DNA from: JBGPBY01 sp041481485
GTDB taxonomy: Bacteria > Acidobacteriota > Terriglobia > 20CM-2-55-15
Assembly: GCA_041481485.1 (NCBI GenBank)
Contig: JBGPBY010000131.1
Coordinates: 1-15,118, forward strand
Reading direction: 5' to 3'
DNA length: 15,118 nt
The number at the start of each line of letters is the position of its first letter. Within the stretch, counting starts at the first letter, position 1. A program made the position numbers and the translations under genes. The notes beneath the pieces were generated by a model that was given only the letters and a program-made list of their open reading frames with translations, did not search any database and was not told where the DNA came from. Of the stretch, positions 13,223 to 15,118 are shown one piece after another.

Positions 13223-13798
13223 CTACTCGTCGACGATTCCATCTTCCTTCGCCGCTTCCTGAGCCCGCTTGTCGTTGGGATACCAGTAATGCAGATGACA
13301 ATTCTCGCAAGCCTTGTCGATTTTGTCGTTCGCTAAGAACAGGGCGTCTGTGTCTCTGGCCTCCACGGCCTTCAGCGCCACCGCCGCTGCATCCTGTAAC
13401 CGCCGCGCGCGGCGGATAAAGGCGGGACGATCACTGTCCAGCTTCTGCTGTATTTGTTCGGGCTGAAGCTCGACGTTCGGATTTTTTGCCTTTTCTCCCT
13501 GTTGGGCGACCTTGCGCCCCTCCATCACCAGAAGATTTGGAGCTTCAAGCAGAACGAACACATGCTGGCGAACTTCATCCCACTCTTTCGGAGTATGCGG
13601 TGCCTTTTCCCGAACTCCTTTTTCATCGGCAATCTGGACGACGGACTCGAACATGAAGTCACCGCTCGGATCGACCATGGAATCCATGATGTCTTTGATC
13701 GTGGCGGGCCGAAGCATCTCCACTGGAGGTGTTTTTGGCTTACTGCATGCGCTTACAAAAATGACTAAACATCCAACGAAGACCCAGGCGAACCTCAT
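13223..13798 (-). CDS. Monohaem c-type cytochrome lipoprotein (cytochrome c'-like)
   Basis: A 191-residue lipoprotein: the signal ends IFVSAC with lipidated C18, then SKPKTPP as tether. A single haem-binding motif, CENCH (164-168), lies near the C-terminus in KACENCHLHYWYP, after a mainly helical region. This matches the four-helix cytochrome c'/c556 layout, in which the CXXCH is in the last helix. In that family the haem is five- or six-coordinate and may bind small gases or pass electrons; the role here is unknown. M49 in DFMFESV is a possible distal ligand by position only. GGAG at 13810-13807 is 8 nt before the ATG. It is transcribed divergently from the DUF6644 pair, suggesting shared regulation with those membrane proteins. 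Confidence 0.85.
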   Translation of the reverse strand: MRFAWVFVGCLVIFVSACSKPKTPPVEMLRPATIKDIMDSMVDPSGDFMFESVVQIADEKGVREKAPHTPKEWDEVRQHVFVLLEAPNLLVMEGRKVAQQGEKAKNPNVELQPEQIQQKLDSDRPAFIRRARRLQDAAAVALKAVEARDTDALFLANDKIDKACENCHLHYWYPNDKRAQEAAKEDGIVDE

Positions 13799-13879
13799 TT
13801 TTATGACTCCATTTCATCCGCAAAAGTGAACGAAGAATTCACAAATAGTACTCCACCTCGTTGCGAACATGTTCCGTCA

Positions 13880-13908
13880 TTTACCGGCTGCTCTTGACGA
13901 GGTATGAT
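13880..13908 (+). promoter_or_regulatory. Candidate promoter of the DUF6644 operon
   Basis: TTTACC (13880-13885), a 17-nt spacer and TATGAT (13903-13908). The expected transcript start near 13915 gives a leader of about 29 nt that includes the ribosome binding site GGAAGGAA (13933-13940). Confidence 0.4.
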
Positions 13909-13943
13909 TCGCGTGCGCTGAATGGCAGTACAGGAAGGAAACA

Positions 13944-14465
13944 TTGAAAGAATTTGCCGAATGGCTCTCTCATACGTACTTAAGCGTCGTTATTCAAAAT
14001 CACAACGGTTGGATGATTCCCACAATTCAGTCCATCCATATTGCAGGCATCGGCATCGTGATGGTGTCGGTGTTAATGGTGGATTTGCGCATCCTTGGCT
14101 TGGCCGGTAAGGATCAGACATTACAGGAAACAACGAACCGATTCGGACCATGGCTGACAGGTGCACTCTGCGTGCTTCTGGCTACCGGAGCACTGATGGT
14201 TGTTGGAGAACCAGTCCGCGAACTGGTCACCGTATCGTTCTGGTTCAAGATGTTCCTCGTCGCAGTCGGAACGCTGATTGCTTCCATTTTCCAGCTTGTG
14301 CTTCGGAAACACGAGCAGCATTGGCAGGATGCCCTCATCCACCGTGCTTCCATCAAGGGACTCGCGATTCTGACATTTCTGATCTGGGTTGCCATTATTG
14401 TTCTCGGCCGGCTCATTGCATATGACCATGTGTGGGGATCGTGGTCTCCGGCAACCAAGGCCTGA
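13944..14465 (+). CDS. DUF6644-like integral membrane protein, first paralogue
   Basis: A 173-residue protein with four predicted membrane helices (about 26-50, 68-88, 98-120 and 138-160). It shares landmarks with the next gene: SIHIAGIGIVMVSVLMVDLR (30-49) with H32 and the DLR turn, TGALM (81-85), FWFKM (99-103), and the last helix ending IIVLGRLIAY (151-160). The family has no established function. The conserved membrane histidine next to a cytochrome gene makes haem or quinone binding possible, but that is inference. The start is TTG at 13944; it is supported by GGAAGGAA 3 nt upstream and by alignment with the paralogue. A separate ATG at 13922 leads only to a short unrelated frame. The next gene begins 39 nt downstream. 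Confidence 0.85.
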   Translation: MKEFAEWLSHTYLSVVIQNHNGWMIPTIQSIHIAGIGIVMVSVLMVDLRILGLAGKDQTLQETTNRFGPWLTGALCVLLATGALMVVGEPVRELVTVSFWFKMFLVAVGTLIASIFQLVLRKHEQHWQDALIHRASIKGLAILTFLIWVAIIVLGRLIAYDHVWGSWSPATKA

Positions 14466-14504
14466 CTCACCCAACCATCCCGGATTTTTGGAGCAGAACA
14501 AACG

Positions 14505-15092
14505 ATGGATTTGTCCACATTTCTAGCCACACTCGAATCTTCGAGCGTTGCCGTCTCAATCCGCAATTCGCTCTACATTTTTCCGTTGATTGAATCGACG
14601 CACGTTTTCGGTCTGGCGATCGTCTTCGGCACCATCACGGTCATCGACATGCGGCTGCTGGGATTTGCTTCGACGCGGCGCCCGTTCCGGCGAATGGCAT
14701 CGGACATTCTGAAGTGGACCTGGGCCGCTTTCGCGTTGACCGCAATAACGGGTGCGCTGATGTTCATCACCAACGCCGGCGTGTACTATCACAACTTCTT
14801 TTTCCGGGCCAAAATGGCGGCGCTGGTGCTGTCCGGCCTCAACATGCTCGTCTTTGAGCTCACCTCAGGAAGAACAATTCACCGATGGGATACGGCGCGC
14901 TCCGCACCGGCAGCGGGCAAGGCAGCGGCCGTGCTCTCGCTCGTCCTGTGGGTCAGCATCATTTTTCTCGGCCGCTGGATCGGATTTACAACGACGCGAG
15001 CCACGGTCCCTCAGGAAAAGGCGCCTGAAATCAACTTCGATGACATTTTCCAACAGTCGCCGGATAGCGGGCCGGACAAGCCCCCCAAATGA
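14505..15092 (+). CDS. DUF6644-like integral membrane protein, second paralogue
   Basis: A 195-residue membrane protein, clearly a paralogue of the preceding gene. Matching blocks: ESTHVFGLAIVFGTITVIDM (30-49, H33) followed by R50, TGALM (82-86), FFFRAKM (98-104) and FLGRWIGF (154-161). Four membrane helices are likely. Unlike the first copy it has a polar tail (about 165-195, PQEKAPEINFDD...PDKPPK) that could interact with a partner protein. GGAG at 14490-14493 is 11 nt before the ATG, a rather wide gap. The TGA at 15090-15092 overlaps a following ATG as ATGA, so the operon continues beyond the window. The tandem arrangement suggests a two-subunit membrane complex. Function unknown. Confidence 0.87.
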   Translation: MDLSTFLATLESSSVAVSIRNSLYIFPLIESTHVFGLAIVFGTITVIDMRLLGFASTRRPFRRMASDILKWTWAAFALTAITGALMFITNAGVYYHNFFFRAKMAALVLSGLNMLVFELTSGRTIHRWDTARSAPAAGKAAAVLSLVLWVSIIFLGRWIGFTTTRATVPQEKAPEINFDDIFQQSPDSGPDKPPK

Positions 15093-15118
15093 CAATTGAA
15101 CGGAGAACATTTCTCCCA
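15089..15118 (+). CDS. Start of a probable Tat-exported protein (partial)
   Basis: Only ten codons are in the window: MTIERRTFLP. The twin-arginine motif ERRTFL close to the N-terminus is typical of Tat signal peptides, which export folded, often cofactor-bearing proteins. The ATG overlaps the stop of the second DUF6644 gene (ATGA), the usual sign of translational coupling. The identity cannot be told from ten residues; secreted oxidoreductase subunits are among the possibilities. Confidence 0.5.
   Translation, partial: MTIERRTFLP

Overview
The window looks like chromosomal DNA of a free-living, GC-rich Gram-negative bacterium, most likely an Acidobacteriota (Bryobacterales- or Vicinamibacterales-like). 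This rests on the gene families: a DUF1800 protein, BlaI plus M56 pairs with lineage-specific sensor domains, a PadR regulator, a secreted DUF4159 protein, secreted proteins with a Gln/Pro/Gly/Arg-rich N-terminus, DUF6152, and paired DUF6644 membrane proteins. It also rests on palindromic repeats between genes. There is no rRNA, tRNA, phage or transposase gene to confirm it. The taxonomic call is inference.

Layout. 1-511: end of a palindromic repeat, then a DinB-family protein on the minus strand. 512-593: a compact divergent promoter region. 594-4291: an operon of a BlaI-type repressor with a premature stop, an M56 (BlaR1-like) membrane metallopeptidase with an unusual C-terminal domain, and a DUF1800 protein. 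4330-4558: four palindromic repeat units in mirror order. 4561-6638: a two-gene minus-strand operon of a zinc metallopeptidase and a D-Ala-D-Ala-ligase-like ATP-grasp enzyme, joined by a GTGA overlap. 6691-6765: another mirrored repeat pair. 6876-8690: a lipoprotein, a PadR regulator and a secreted DUF4159 protein. 8844-8880: a 37-bp palindrome. 8976-10824: an operon of Cu/Zn superoxide dismutase, a SUMF1-like secreted protein and a lipoprotein. 10879-11140: a different palindrome cluster plus a decayed copy of the first repeat. 11328-15118: a secreted protein of unknown function, DUF6152, a repeat pair, a c-type cytochrome lipoprotein (minus strand), two tandem DUF6644 membrane proteins, and the start of a probable Tat-exported protein.

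How the parts may work together. Nearly every protein after 6.8 kb carries an export signal or membrane segments, so the right half is mostly an envelope and periplasm region. The 11.3-15.1 kb block (secreted DUFs, CXXCH lipoprotein, membrane proteins with conserved intramembrane histidines, Tat substrate) is the best candidate for an undescribed periplasmic redox module. The metallopeptidase/ATP-grasp pair is the best candidate for an undescribed peptide-ligating and peptide-cleaving pathway. The BlaI gene has an in-frame TAA, yet its normal C-terminal tail and the ATGA overlap with the next gene are still readable downstream. This is either a very recent mutation or a sequencing error.

Three genes (DinB, BlaI, sodC) have no Shine-Dalgarno sequence but have a -10-like hexamer 6-8 nt upstream of ATG, which suggests leaderless mRNAs.
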